This document shows, piece by piece, positions 57,701 through 60,535 of a stretch of 64,000 nucleotides of DNA. A model generated the notes under the pieces. The model was not told the DNA's origin, searched no databases, and worked only from the letters and a program-made list of their open reading frames with translations. Within the stretch, counting starts at the first letter, position 1. The number at the start of each line of letters is the position of its first letter. Source of the stretch: Owenia fusiformis (Eukaryota; Annelida; Polychaeta; Sabellida; Oweniidae); NCBI GenBank assembly GCA_903813345.2, contig CAIIXF020000008.1, positions 4,537,341 to 4,601,340 on the forward strand, given 5' to 3'. The position numbers were made by a program, and so were the translations under genes.

Positions 57701-59500
57701 TCTCAGAGTTTCTTCATCTAGGCTACAACAATGTAAGTTATAAGATAAAACAATATCATAGTAAATGAAGTGCCTGTTCTTTTCATTATATTCATTAAAA
57801 TAATATTTTAACCATCTGACTTCTGAATTATATACTTTTTGGCATTTAGGTGATCTCCACTGTCAAAATAAAATAAGATGAAAAAATATTTGATATTTCA
57901 CATTTGACTTCTTTTGAAATGATCACAAATGTTAATTACAAATGCAAATTGCAAAACAATAAATAACATGATCAACAAGCATGTTCCTTCATTTCTCTTG
58001 AAATGGAATAAATATGAAAAATGAAATATTCTCTTTCTAGTATCCATGAGTGAGCTGTTGGAAAGAACCGAAGATGAAACTACAGATTTTGACAATGACA
58101 CCGTCTCTGACTTCCCTGGCACAAATACTGACCTAGAGAGCACATTAGGGGGTGAAGAGGCTGACATCATACGACAACAGCTTGATGGACTTGAATTGAT
58201 GTACCATGAAATTTTAAAGATGCTTGGTGTTAATAAGGATTCTATGCCTGAGCATTTGAAAAAATTATATGGAAAAAGATTGCATAAATCAAGGAGATCT
58301 CATTCCGCAAGACGTCAAGCCAAAGAACTCAAGTAAGTGGAGAGCTTATTTTGAATAATGAATAGAAACTTTATTTGAACTACAGGCAGGCCCGTAGCCA
58401 GGATTTGGCAAGGGGGGTTCACTTTTTGAAAAATTCCAGGGGGGTTCACTAGCACTTGTGACAATTTTGGTCCAAAAATGGCCAAAATCACTTAAAATAG
58501 TGTTCAGAATGATTTTGAAAGATTTTTTGGCCTCGCTACGGGCCTGACAGGGATATCAAGATGTCAAAAAATAAAGTAATGATTATAATTGTGAAACTAG
58601 TTAACGCGAGGAGCTATGTGACTCAAACTCACATCCTCATGGTTACTACAACAACGCCTAGTTTGGTGTGTTCATTGTTTGTGACCTGAATTGTTATTGT
58701 TATTGTTTGGATTGATTATGCCAGATATTTATGATGAAGACAAATCAAATAAATAGATTTCATGTTACATTTGCAGAAACATAAACAAAAGATTTGCCCG
58801 TCTTGAATCACACGTCGTCACTTTGGCCAGGAGTGTTGCTCATCTGTCATCTGAAATGCGCTCACAAAACACAGTATACCAGGACATAGATCTTCTGAAG
58901 ACCGAGCTGTTGACAATGAAAGAACGTCAACATTCAATGGTGGGCACAGGTGGTAATGGTGCCCTCGATGACTGGGATAGATTCCGTGGTTGGGTTCCTG
59001 CCATGACAAACCCCAAAAGAATTTCAAAATTAACAAAGTAAGAACTGGTTCATTTGAATCACAAAATATTTTGATCTAAATGTAGAAATTACTGGGTTTG
59101 AGGGTACATGTATCATATGAAGCATACTTAGATGTTTGGGAAATTCAAAGCTTTATATGGACGCAGCTGTAAGGCATCCATTAAATACAAGGCCACATCC
59201 AAAACAACACAAGACAAATCTTTGTAATGCATTCTGAGTAAACAAGAACCTTAACAATACAATTTATCTTTCAGATTTTTCGGTAAAGAACCACCCTTGC
59301 TGAATATCTTCCTTGAAAAGCTGGGCTATAACAAATGGATCCCAAATTTTGAGAATGAACACATTGGAATGGTGGAGCTGCCATATATGACTGAGGAACG
59401 ATTACAAAAAATTGGCATCCCAATGGGCCCAAGATTGCGCATATTACAGGAAGCTCAAATGTGCTTCCGCCAAGAGAATTTCAATATTTATATTGTGTGA
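491..59500 (+). CDS. CH-domain plus SAM-domain scaffold protein, spliced gene (whole span)
   Basis: This is the whole coding span, reassembled by hand. Coding exons are 491-736, 15794-15908, 22671-22796, 23017-23081, 23326-23485, (optional 32244-32276), 47397-47566, 52601-52783, 53639-53722, 54004-54243, 54543-54652, 56359-56452, 56721-57732, 58041-58332, 58777-59037 and 59275-59500. Every junction is GT-AG and keeps frame, giving 1127 residues (1138 with the microexon). Domains: CH at about 76-185, Ser/Pro-rich disordered middle at about 240-870, acidic segment then coiled coil at about 966-1020, SAM at about 1058-1112. CH domains commonly bind actin or microtubule-associated partners and SAM domains commonly self-associate, so a cytoskeletal scaffold is inferred. 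The CH part loosely resembles that of neuron navigators, but there is no AAA+ domain, so I do not assign that name. I do not recognise an exact orthologue. Confidence 0.8.
2240..2640 (+). promoter_or_regulatory. Promoter-like island in intron 1
   Basis: This stretch is richer in CpG than its surroundings. It carries CAATATGGCGAC (YY1-like), GATCACGTGAC (E-box) and CTTCCGG (ETS-like) within 60 bases, a combination common in TATA-less promoters. A 44-codon frame starting at 2254 (MSPSEVFFFVIALIVSIPSL...) looks like a signal peptide but is short and unsupported. This could be an alternative promoter for the CH-SAM gene or part of a mobile element. Confidence 0.3.
4375..4476. repeat. Hairpin repeat (TATCTACTTTAACAAC family), copy 1
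   Basis: CTGTATCTACTTTAACAACA faces TGTTGTAAAGTAGATAAGGG, flanked by AGAGTCTTGCTTCAA and CCAGAGTC. Related hairpin halves are found near 44495 and 54725. Confidence 0.55.
6185..6435 (+). repeat. Diverged duplication, copy 1 (copy 2 at 6945-7172)
   Basis: Shared landmarks in the same order include GTGATGGATGAGAAATT, AAGCTATAATTCAGTTGTCT, TTGTTTCCA and AGAAAGATGTCACCAC. The offset is about 750 bases. Confidence 0.65.
6945..7172 (+). repeat. Diverged duplication, copy 2
   Basis: Matches 6185-6435 in order and orientation with many substitutions and a few indels. Confidence 0.65.
7544..7549 (-). terminator. Polyadenylation signal of the VFT gene
   Basis: The minus strand reads AATAAA 14 bases beyond the stop codon. 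It supports a genuine 3' end here and so the absence of a transmembrane region. Confidence 0.6.
7563..7714 (-). CDS. VFT gene exon 8: Cys/Lys-rich C-terminus and stop
   Basis: Acceptor TTGTATTTTAG (phase 1 in), then TAA at 7565-7563. Nine cysteines occur in about 50 residues, mostly as C-x2-C pairs (YYCKKCKHG, FSKCKGCKQRK, QKCVTC, KCKYKCFNCMK), very Lys-rich. The usual CC.W.C..C motif of the class C receptor linker (NCD3G) is absent, so this is either a divergent linker or a different disulphide module. The protein ends five residues after the last cysteine pair. Confidence 0.8.
7563..12464 (-). CDS. Secreted Venus-flytrap protein, mGluR-like ectodomain without 7TM (whole span)
   Basis: A complete gene nested antisense in intron 1 of the CH-SAM gene. 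Coding exons, in transcription order, are 12464-11901, 11562-11365, 11057-10904, 9729-9588, 9002-8710, 8336-8254, 8030-7922 and 7714-7563. All junctions are GT-AG and in phase, giving 564 residues. A signal peptide (residues 1 to about 20) precedes a receptor-family ligand-binding (ANF_receptor, class C GPCR type) domain to about residue 480, then a tail with 11 cysteines. Family-typical stretches are VVGVVGSSNSDKTIQLADYL, YFVRTIPSDDKQ and LVFVGSETWGKSEHV. No transmembrane segment follows, and AATAAA lies 14 bases past the stop. A role as a soluble ligand-binding or decoy receptor is inferred. Confidence 0.8.
7922..8030 (-). CDS. VFT gene exon 7: start of Cys-rich tail
   Basis: Acceptor ATGCTTTCAG (phase 0 in) and donor CAAACA|GTATGT (phase 1 out). 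It encodes IGELTSKGASLENNAKCFPD and DNDSMPESKCPN. This is where class C receptors enter their cysteine-rich linker, and two cysteines occur here. Confidence 0.78.
8254..8336 (-). CDS. VFT gene exon 6
   Basis: Acceptor TTAATAATTCAG (phase 1 in) and donor AAAG|GTTTTT (phase 0 out, a weak consensus). It encodes QNFEIRDWESVNGYDIFYWK, the Y.I.N.. strand pair that closes the Venus-flytrap domain. No domain boundary is crossed here. Confidence 0.78.
8710..9002 (-). CDS. VFT gene exon 5
   Basis: Acceptor ATCTTCAG (phase 2 in) and donor CAATG|GTATAA (phase 1 out). It encodes NPFFNKYFEAMHKC, TYVKHVINAVYALSIATMKR and FGEEIIQTMGNMSFKDVNG. The V..AVYA.A.A. and I..V.F.G..G patterns are the C-terminal hallmarks of the ligand-binding domain. 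Cysteines are spaced as in secreted proteins. Confidence 0.85.
9301..9490 (+). mobile_element. tRNA-derived SINE
   Basis: A tRNA-like head at 9301-9373 has a box A region (TTGGTAGAATTGGTAGAG) and a good box B (GGGTTTGATTCCC). An unrelated body follows (CTCCCCGACGGATGTGCCCA...). The cloverleaf is imperfect, so it is not a working tRNA. It lies in intron 4 of the VFT gene. The 3' end is approximate. Confidence 0.65.
9588..9729 (-). CDS. VFT gene exon 4
   Basis: Acceptor CTATTATTGTAG (phase 1 in) and donor CTCAG|GTTAGA (phase 2 out). It encodes LVFVGSETWGKSEHVVQGHE and AAKGSISVSLYGENVAAFDA. The W.GS..WG signature followed by A.G.I is highly characteristic of mGluR-type receptors. The intron before it holds a mariner-type element. 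Confidence 0.85.
9980..10840. mobile_element. Mariner-type non-autonomous element, 861 bp
   Basis: Ends CAGTGTGTATCAAAAAA and TTTTTTTGATACGCCCTG are inverted repeats including CGCAACA / TGTTGCG, and TA flanks both ends. No transposase frame is seen. It lies in intron 3 of the nested VFT gene. TA target and CAG...CTG ends are typical of the Tc1/mariner group. Confidence 0.75.
10904..11057 (-). CDS. VFT gene exon 3
   Basis: 51 codons plus one base, acceptor TATTTTTAG, donor AAAC|GTAAGT (phase 1). It encodes NAEAIILAIAGNTSKTDVVL and VLGRLNVLRSILEAKK, the lobe 2 strand/helix pair (I.........VVV........LL..A) of class C ligand-binding domains. Confidence 0.82.
11365..11562 (-). CDS. VFT gene exon 2: lobe 2 start
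   Basis: 66 codons, phase 0 on both sides, acceptor GTTAACAG, donor CAG|GTAAAA. It encodes IIELALENYLMYIQGPALAA and MLIRVGWFNVHVIIEDGSTY, matching the class C pattern (A...LV..LGW..V..I..D..YG) where lobe 2 begins. The acceptor is followed by an A-rich rather than pyrimidine-rich neighbourhood, the weakest point of the model. Confidence 0.78.
11901..12464 (-). CDS. VFT gene exon 1: signal peptide and lobe 1
   Basis: It has 188 codons and ends DDKQ|GTGAGG (phase 0). The start MWIRGIFFSLVNILALSTAI is a good signal peptide. A pyrimidine-rich acceptor ends at about 12474, only 10 bases before the ATG, so a 5' UTR exon is expected upstream. Lobe 1 features are DAVAFALKKVN, GAIIMDDCKDAERGTQMVKE, GVVGSSNSDKTIQL and APFASSPKLSNRTRFPYFVR. 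The last two line up with the mGluR segments that contact the alpha-amino-acid ligand (GSSS... and SATS... there). N-glycosylation sequons NSS and NRT are present. Confidence 0.85.
12988..13309. mobile_element. MITE with 13-bp ATCCCATCGAACA inverted ends
   Basis: ATCCCATCGAACA at the left is answered by TGTTCGATGGGAT at the right. The interior has GTCTGTCTGTCTGTCCG and two TTTCAAAATGGC words. It is located just upstream of the VFT gene. Confidence 0.7.
13357..13430 (+). repeat. Tandem repeat, 24 bp x 3
   Basis: CTTAATGAATGTGTTGCGGA TGCT is repeated three times with a few changes. Confidence 0.7.
13454..13621. mobile_element. MITE, CAGGCCCGTAGCC family, diverged copy 3
   Basis: It starts CAGGCCCTAGCAAG and ends TGGCTATAGCCTG. 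The interior matches the other copies (TTTTGGCCCAAAA-like, CTCAGAATGGTGAAAA). Confidence 0.65.
14562..14734. mobile_element. MITE, CAGTAAAACCTGT family, copy A
   Basis: It starts CAGTAAAACCTGT and ends GGCTTTACTG, flanked by TA. The interior repeats TGTTCACTA-like words. Copies B and C at 29699 and 44086 share these ends. Confidence 0.7.
14782..14948. repeat. Long palindrome (fold-back element)
   Basis: About 75-base arms (AAATAGTGACTGCC... and ...GGCAGTCACTATTT) surround a CCGAAGCCGCAGGCTGAGG centre. It has the same architecture as the palindrome at 38110. Confidence 0.7.
14952..15474. mobile_element. MITE-like element with TATTATATACCC ends
   Basis: TATTATATACCCTATGT on the left faces ACATATTGGGTATATAATA on the right. 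Inside is a smaller palindrome around 15325-15372 (GTGACGTCAGCGGG / CCCGCTGACGTCAC). It directly abuts the palindrome at 14782 and may form one composite with it. Confidence 0.6.
15794..15908 (+). CDS. Exon 2: first half of CH domain
   Basis: The acceptor is a pyrimidine run ending TTTTCCAG and the donor A|GTAAGT leaves phase 1. The 38 codons include TTWANEILK and DLRRSLADGLTLVNLLEIL, the classic CH helix with conserved W, the L..G..L..LLE core and an acidic DG turn. This is the clearest domain signal at the 5' end of the gene. Confidence 0.85.
16394..16439. mobile_element. Minimal 46-bp TIR pair (mariner-type remnant)
   Basis: CAGGGTGGTCAAAAAATG faces CATTTTTTTGACAACCCTG with about 9 bases between them, and TA flanks both sides. 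It is practically two terminal repeats with no interior. Confidence 0.65.
17092..17707. mobile_element. Mariner-type non-autonomous element, 616 bp
   Basis: The ends CAGGGCGTTAAATAAGTCTG and CAGACTTATTTAGCGCCCTG are inverted, the similarity continues inwards (CTTAACTTTT / AAAAGTTAAG), and TA flanks both sides. It lies in intron 2 of the CH-SAM gene. No coding capacity is seen. Confidence 0.78.
20895..20931 (+). repeat. (CAAA)n simple repeat
   Basis: AACAAACAAACAAAC-type tract just before the possible terminal exon at 21005. Confidence 0.8.
21005..21069 (+). other. Possible alternative terminal exon that would truncate the CH domain
   Basis: After a strong pyrimidine tract and TATTAG, an open stretch in the phase required by exon 2 encodes about 21 residues (IPLPDVQFNLIKDLKKVCDQ and one Thr) and then TAA. 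Joined to exon 2 it would end the protein inside the CH domain. It could be a poison or terminal exon, or only a chance ORF. No second donor rescues the frame convincingly. Confidence 0.2.
22671..22796 (+). CDS. Exon 3: second half of CH domain
   Basis: The acceptor GCATCTTCAG fits the phase-1 donor of exon 2, giving ...LLEIL-T-RQRIGEAVSRPV. The text then reads EKLNNLENCVKFLEKQGVDM, which matches the conserved CH helix (KL.N...CL.FL...GV). The donor ACAG|GTAAGC leaves phase 1. The intron just after it repeats this donor neighbourhood three times. Confidence 0.85.
22797..22926 (+). repeat. Tandem repeat of 45-46 bp that duplicates the exon 3 splice donor
   Basis: Units start at 22797 (the real donor, GTAAGCTAAACGAGAGCC), 22842 (GTAAGCTAGACAAGAGCC) and 22888 (GTAAGAGAGATGAGAGCC). 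Each carries a donor-like GTAAG. The antisense 140-codon ORF here arises from this repeat. Confidence 0.8.
23017..23081 (+). CDS. Exon 4: end of CH domain
   Basis: The acceptor is CCTCATTTTCAG and the donor GAT|GTGAGT is phase 0. It encodes ELADGNLRSSIAFMSRIRSM and then YD, the final CH helix (the DGN-L..I....L pattern typical of the domain's C-terminal end). Confidence 0.85.
23326..23485 (+). CDS. Exon 5: Asn-rich linker after CH domain
   Basis: The acceptor is TACTCTTTTAG and the donor ACAG|GTAGGT leaves phase 1. The 53 codons are polar and Asn/His/Gln-rich (PNYSQKDVSAS, NNLLNHNNQTH, NKQNGHNEHK). No domain is visible, and it reads as a flexible linker. Its phase-1 donor fits both the optional microexon at 32244 and the exon at 47397. 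Confidence 0.75.
24309..24400 (+). repeat. Dispersed intronic repeat (CACTCTAAATTGTATAG family), one copy
   Basis: The core is AACACTCTAAATTGTATAG followed by AAATGCAAGAAAATC and CTTCATTCAAATTTTAAAG. Other copies in the same orientation begin near 4089, 32600, 36200, 37200, 41515 and 45530. No terminal inverted repeats or tRNA head are visible, so the class is unknown. Confidence 0.65.
24665..24776 (+). repeat. Tandem repeat, 37 bp x 3
   Basis: AGAAATTAGAACAACGAAAA TGAGGAATATTCAAGAA is repeated three times with almost no change. Probably a recent slippage array. Confidence 0.85.
26395..26562 (+). repeat. Degenerate array of TGTTCATTAAGAAGAAA-like units
   Basis: Nine or so units of about 18 bases. 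The GTTCATTAAG/GTTCACTAAG word also occurs inside the CAGTAAAACCTGT MITEs, so the array may have grown from one. Confidence 0.5.
29699..30052. mobile_element. MITE, CAGTAAAACCTGT family, copy B
   Basis: Ends CAGTAAACCTGTCT and ACAGGTTCTACTG are inverted, with TA duplications. The interior carries two GGAGGTGTTCACATTTC segments about 230 bases apart. Confidence 0.7.
30310..30328 (+). repeat. Target-site duplication, left copy (Penelope-like element)
   Basis: 19 bases beginning AAGTATCTAAATT, matched at 31453-31471 with one mismatch. Confidence 0.7.
30329..31452. mobile_element. Penelope-like retroelement, truncated inverted dimer
   Basis: Two nearly identical 414-base arms in opposite orientation (30356-30769 and 31039-31452) flank a 269-base unique centre. 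The left copy reads on the minus strand and carries the C-terminal GIY-YIG endonuclease of Penelope-like elements. The arms differ at about one base in several hundred, so the insertion looks recent. The element is flanked by a 19-base direct repeat with one mismatch (30310-30328 and 31453-31471, AAGTATCTAAATT...), a good target-site duplication. It sits in the long intron between the CH exons and the alternative first exon. Confidence 0.8.
30540..31038 (-). pseudogene. Penelope-like element ORF fragment: RT tail and GIY-YIG endonuclease
   Basis: Reading the minus strand from the dimer junction: FTTLPYVQGVTEKVKRILKK, TVKPVKTLRQILVHPKDKRK, VVYEIPCSSCKEVYIGETGR, then LDIRLSEHKK and AVTDHVRQMNH. 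These are the thumb-side linker and the GIY-YIG nuclease (Y...YIGETGR, R..EHK) of Penelope-type polymerases. The reverse-transcriptase core is missing, so the copy is 5'-truncated and not autonomous. A mirrored partial copy reads on the plus strand (31159-31410). Confidence 0.82.
31453..31471 (+). repeat. Target-site duplication, right copy (Penelope-like element)
   Basis: It starts exactly where the inverted arm ends and matches 30310-30328 in 18 of 19 positions. Confidence 0.7.
32244..32276 (+). CDS. Optional 33-nt microexon
   Basis: The segment keeps phase 1 on both sides and would insert GCVAVGPVQTK. The donor AAAG|GTAAAG is acceptable, but the acceptor CTCGAAG is weak. The main isoform reads correctly with or without it, so it is either a cassette microexon or a chance match. 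Confidence 0.28.
32600..32750 (+). repeat. Dispersed intronic repeat (CACTCTAAATTGTATAG family), longer copy
   Basis: This copy extends upstream (AAAATAGAGTGAACAAGAGA, AATAAAGTAAATAGGCATG) before the shared core. The same 5' extension recurs at 37205, 41520 and 45530. Confidence 0.6.
37363..37418 (+). other. Candidate first exon inside the CACGGTG element (left, inward)
   Basis: An ATG-led 56-base frame encodes MADGKDSMSSFSLVGKIH and ends at a good donor (CACGG|GTAAGC). It may be a relic of the first exon of an autonomous parent element. No downstream exon is recognised. Confidence 0.3.
38110..38224. repeat. Perfect-looking palindrome with GGGCCGCAGGCCC centre
   Basis: About 50-base arms (AATAACGTCATTT... 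on the left) fold on a GC-rich centre. It lies inside the CACGGTG element and is probably a nested fold-back MITE. A related GC-centred palindrome (CCGCAGG) occurs at 14782-14948. Confidence 0.7.
38934..38960 (-). other. Candidate first exon inside the CACGGTG element (right, inward)
   Basis: An ATG-led 27-base frame on the minus strand encodes MATMKQKAK and ends at AAG|GTAGGT. It mirrors the left-hand candidate and points towards it. Confidence 0.25.
41515..41660 (+). repeat. Dispersed intronic repeat (CACTCTAAATTGTATAG family), copy
   Basis: AAAATAGAGTGGAAAATAG, then ACACTCCAAATGGTATAG and TTATTCAAATTTTAGAGAG; same order as the other copies. Confidence 0.55.
42538..42724. mobile_element. 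MITE, CAGGCCCGTAGCC family, copy 1
   Basis: It starts CAGGCCCGTAGCCAGGATTT and ends CTGGCTACGGGCCTG as an inverted repeat. G-rich runs and GTTCACTT words fill the interior. Elements with these ends are common in marine invertebrate genomes. Confidence 0.8.
44086..44242. mobile_element. MITE, CAGTAAAACCTGT family, copy C
   Basis: Ends CAGTAAAACCTGTATG and GACAGGTTTTACTA. The TA duplication is decayed. The interior has GTAGGTGTTCACTACAG as in copy A. Confidence 0.65.
44490..44552. repeat. Hairpin repeat family, copy 2 (right half)
   Basis: GTTGTTGAAGTAGATAAGG, then GGTCCAGGGTCTTGAAGCA; the right half of the hairpin seen complete at 4375. Confidence 0.5.
45530..45665 (+). repeat. Dispersed intronic repeat (CACTCTAAATTGTATAG family), copy
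   Basis: AAAATAGAGTGGATTCTAGG, ACACTCTAAATTGTATAG and TTCATTCAAATTTAAGAG. It lies only about 230 bases before the alternative first exon. Confidence 0.55.
45897..46753 (+). CDS. Alternative first coding exon giving an isoform without the CH domain
   Basis: The coding part is 46033-46753 (240 codons plus one base). The protein starts with a basic stretch (MLKFKFSRNNKTWRKPLKS) and continues with a long Asn/Ser/His/Cys-rich low-complexity region (for example SNSSHSNSIS, NNCHSNNNNYLGNN). An acceptor at 45895-45896 and an in-frame TGA ahead of the ATG indicate a spliced 5' UTR. From exon 5 the reading frame would stop at once, so this exon cannot be internal to the CH isoform. The donor AGAT|GTAAGA is phase 1 and joins 47397 in frame. 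If unspliced, the ORF runs on to 46842 and ends in a hydrophobic tail. Confidence 0.6.
47397..47566 (+). CDS. Proline-rich exon shared by both isoforms
   Basis: The acceptor is GTTGTATTTTAG and the donor GTG|GTAAGT is phase 0. It encodes TSGLPPLKPKPKPPPLMPPL, a polyproline tract of the kind bound by SH3, WW or EVH1 domains, followed by Met/Ser-rich sequence. Its start phase accepts the CH-side exons and the alternative first exon. Confidence 0.75.
47567..52600. other. Intron with large satellite-filled element
   Basis: Dominated by the array at 49458-51199. The remainder is AT-rich with nothing recognisable. Confidence 0.6.
49458..51199. repeat. Tandem satellite array inside a CAGGCCCGT-ended element
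   Basis: The left end CAGGCCCGTAAGA and right end TCTGACGGCCCTGA are inverted. Between them are about five degenerate units of roughly 300 bases, each with GTGGGGGGTGTGAGG, CTAGAAAATTTTACAATTTT, GATGCTATTTGGTGC and CTTTCTGGGCACTTTCAAAG. A second subunit alternates, with GGTGCCAGAGGGGGAG and GCTATTTGATGATGTCTGGG. The short ORFs here (for example 50657-50940) are only repeat sequence. Confidence 0.75.
52601..52783 (+). CDS. Exon encoding polar linker (SRTELDMQ... )
   Basis: The acceptor is TGTGTTACAG and the donor AAG|GTACAG; 61 codons, phase 0 on both sides. It includes ERRQQITSLPSGSVFDRIRG and KAFKSMNFPEKPVATTQAW. No known domain is visible. The frame is also open upstream of the acceptor, so the splice site, not the ORF, defines the start. 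Confidence 0.7.
53395..53630 (+). repeat. Degenerate tandem array with acceptor-like motifs
   Basis: About nine units of roughly 25 bases share TTTCTTTAGCACATAATAT-like text. Each offers a pyrimidine run plus TAG. The array ends just before the true acceptor at 53637-53638. Confidence 0.65.
53639..53722 (+). CDS. Short exon, 28 codons
   Basis: The acceptor is TTTTATCTTTAG and the donor CAA|GTAAGT is phase 0 on both sides. It encodes a probable short helix (NKTVEERLKTLLTSSG) and an acidic tail. It is immediately preceded by a degenerate tandem array rich in acceptor-like motifs. Because both ends are phase 0, skipping it would keep the frame. Confidence 0.7.
54004..54243 (+). CDS. Exon of 80 codons, Pro/His/Asp-rich
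   Basis: The acceptor is TATTTATAG and the donor GTG|GTAAGT; phase 0 on both sides. It encodes LLIAPPPRSRQ, ESPTHHVARPIESPTHNHD (an internal ESPTH repeat) and an acidic DDVDNNDNVFFDDLGF stretch. No domain is recognised. Confidence 0.75.
54360..54447 (+). repeat. Tandem repeat, about 30 bp x 3
   Basis: ACAAATTAGTGCCAAATCCA and close variants occur three times in the intron after the 80-codon exon. Confidence 0.65.
54543..54652 (+). CDS. Exon, 36 codons
   Basis: The acceptor is TTTTATTTGTAG and the donor AAAAA|GTAAGT leaves phase 2. It encodes PSHPDERIEGARGEVMLQRK and LPEDISSPQK. The phase-2 end matches the next exon at 56359. Confidence 0.75.
54653..56358. other. Intron without recognisable genes
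   Basis: AT-rich. Only the hairpin-family copy at 54690 is noted. Confidence 0.5.
54690..54775. repeat. Hairpin repeat family, copy 3 (left half)
   Basis: It contains GGAGACCCCCCCCCATATCT and ACTTCAACAACTGTTGAAGC, the same hairpin words as the copies at 4375 and 44490. Confidence 0.5.
56359..56452 (+). CDS. Exon, 31 codons
   Basis: The acceptor is GTGCTTTGCAG (phase 2 in) and the donor ACT|GTAAGT (phase 0 out). It encodes a likely helix, DTEKTASNIRDLCSRLYG, then VSSVRKPGFTT. It is better conserved in character than its neighbours, but I recognise no domain. Confidence 0.75.
56721..57732 (+). CDS. Large Ser/Pro-rich exon with polyproline motifs
   Basis: This is the longest exon: 337 codons, acceptor ATATTTCCAG, donor CAAT|GTAAGT, phase 0 in and phase 1 out. 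It is Pro/Ser/Asn-rich and probably disordered. It contains YQPPPPPPKPHY, LKPPPYPSPRD and VTPPLPPLSP, candidate SH3, WW or EVH1 ligands, and many S/T-P sites. It ends in a strongly basic stretch (KLKKKKPTQT, then RRSLSGHP and KYRKSKSRSKTP) that could bind microtubules, acidic lipids or a kinase. The antisense ORF over it is a shadow. Confidence 0.85.
58041..58332 (+). CDS. Acidic exon followed by basic helix
   Basis: The acceptor is TCTCTTTCTAG and the donor CTCAA|GTAAGT; phase 1 in, phase 2 out. The first half is acidic (ERTEDETTDFDNDT, DLESTLGGEE). A helical segment follows (IIRQQLDGLELMYHEILKML), then a basic run (KKLYGKRLHKSRRSHSARRQ). The alternation of acidic and basic helices suggests a protein-interaction or dimerisation segment leading into the coiled coil. 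Confidence 0.85.
58387..58546. mobile_element. MITE, CAGGCCCGTAGCC family, copy 2
   Basis: It has the same ends and interior words as the copy at 42538. It sits in the intron between the acidic exon and the coiled-coil exon. Confidence 0.8.
58777..59037 (+). CDS. Coiled-coil exon
   Basis: The acceptor is TACATTTGCAG and the donor ACAAA|GTAAGA; phase 2 on both sides. Heptad-like spacing runs through RFARLESHVVTLARSVAHL and DIDLLKTELLTMKERQ (L/V/I at a and d positions), predicting a coiled coil of about 50 residues. A conserved-looking linker (DDWDRFRGWVPAMTNPKR) then leads into the SAM domain. Confidence 0.85.
59275..59500 (+). CDS. Last coding exon: SAM domain and stop
   Basis: The acceptor is TTTATCTTTCAG (phase 2 in) and the stop is TGA at 59498-59500. 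It encodes a complete five-helix SAM core: LLNIFLEKLGYNKWIPNFE, then MVELPYMTEERLQKIGIP and MGPRLRILQEAQ. The E-RL-K-GI-GPR-ILQ signature is typical of SAM domains that mediate oligomerisation. Only about 12 residues follow the domain. Confidence 0.88.
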
Positions 59501-60535
59501 TGACATACAGCAGTGAATCTATAAAACTTGTGAACATTATATAGCTCTTGATATCGAAATGGATACCTGAAAAATGAAATCCAGATTTGTGTTTTGAAAA
59601 TCAAAAAAGACATTGAATCGCTAATTAATTAAAGTGGCTCAACCTTTATTATTGTATTGTATTGTATCTTTCTTACTATCACTTAAGATGATAAGTGACT
59701 CACTGGTCAATATGATACTTTACATGGCCATTTCAGCCGCCAAGTAAAAAATACAATTTCGGATTATCGTACTGCCTCACTAAAACTTCCCAAAAAGATA
59801 AAATGTAGCAACCTGTGTGTAACACTAAAGATGGACTAAGGTACAAATCTACAGCATTTTTTCATATCAAATCTTTAAAAAAACTCAACTGCATTGTAAG
59901 CAGCTTGGGAAGTTCAACGATATTCATATTTGAAAAAAAAATTGCAATTATACTCATAGTCTATTATAGTGTTAATCACATGTTGCTATGGTTTTATTGA
60001 TATTTCTTTTTTCGTGAGGCAAAAAAAGGTTGGGCTACTTTAAAAATTGCTTCAAATCTGGGTCACCAAATATTACTCTTCTTCTACAACATTAAGAGAA
60101 GATGAATTAAGAAAGTACAAACTAAAGAACTTCAATAATTTTACAAAGATAAACACTGTATTTATTAAAAATATCTAATAATTATGCATTTAAATAATTA
60201 TAATCATCGCAACTAATACGGACCAATATTAGATGGTCGTCATTGTTCTGTTGCTATCAACTATGTAACTGCATTTAATTCATACCACAAAATAATTATT
60301 AATTTATTTATTACAATGAATAACTACATGTTTGATATGTTTACCCATATGCTCCAAGGACATAAAAGGGTTAAGAATCTCATGTTAAATGTAATATTAG
60401 TTTGACTTATAATCAAAAGATGGCGTGACTAACAGCATTCCATTTTATACACAAAACTTTGTTAAACTATGATATTTATAATAACAATATTTATATAAAA
60501 CCAAAATTGAACAAATATTTGTTATTATTTTAATA
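59501..60535. other. 3' UTR and downstream flank of CH-SAM gene
   Basis: AT-rich. ATTAAA near 59629 could serve as a polyadenylation signal. No canonical AATAAA is obvious close to the stop, so the transcript end is uncertain. Confidence 0.4.

Noticed and set aside
491-59500. Naming the main gene a neuron navigator (NAV/unc-53/sickie)
   Set aside because: The CH domain is compatible, but the AAA+ domain is missing and a SAM domain ends the protein; the name would overreach.
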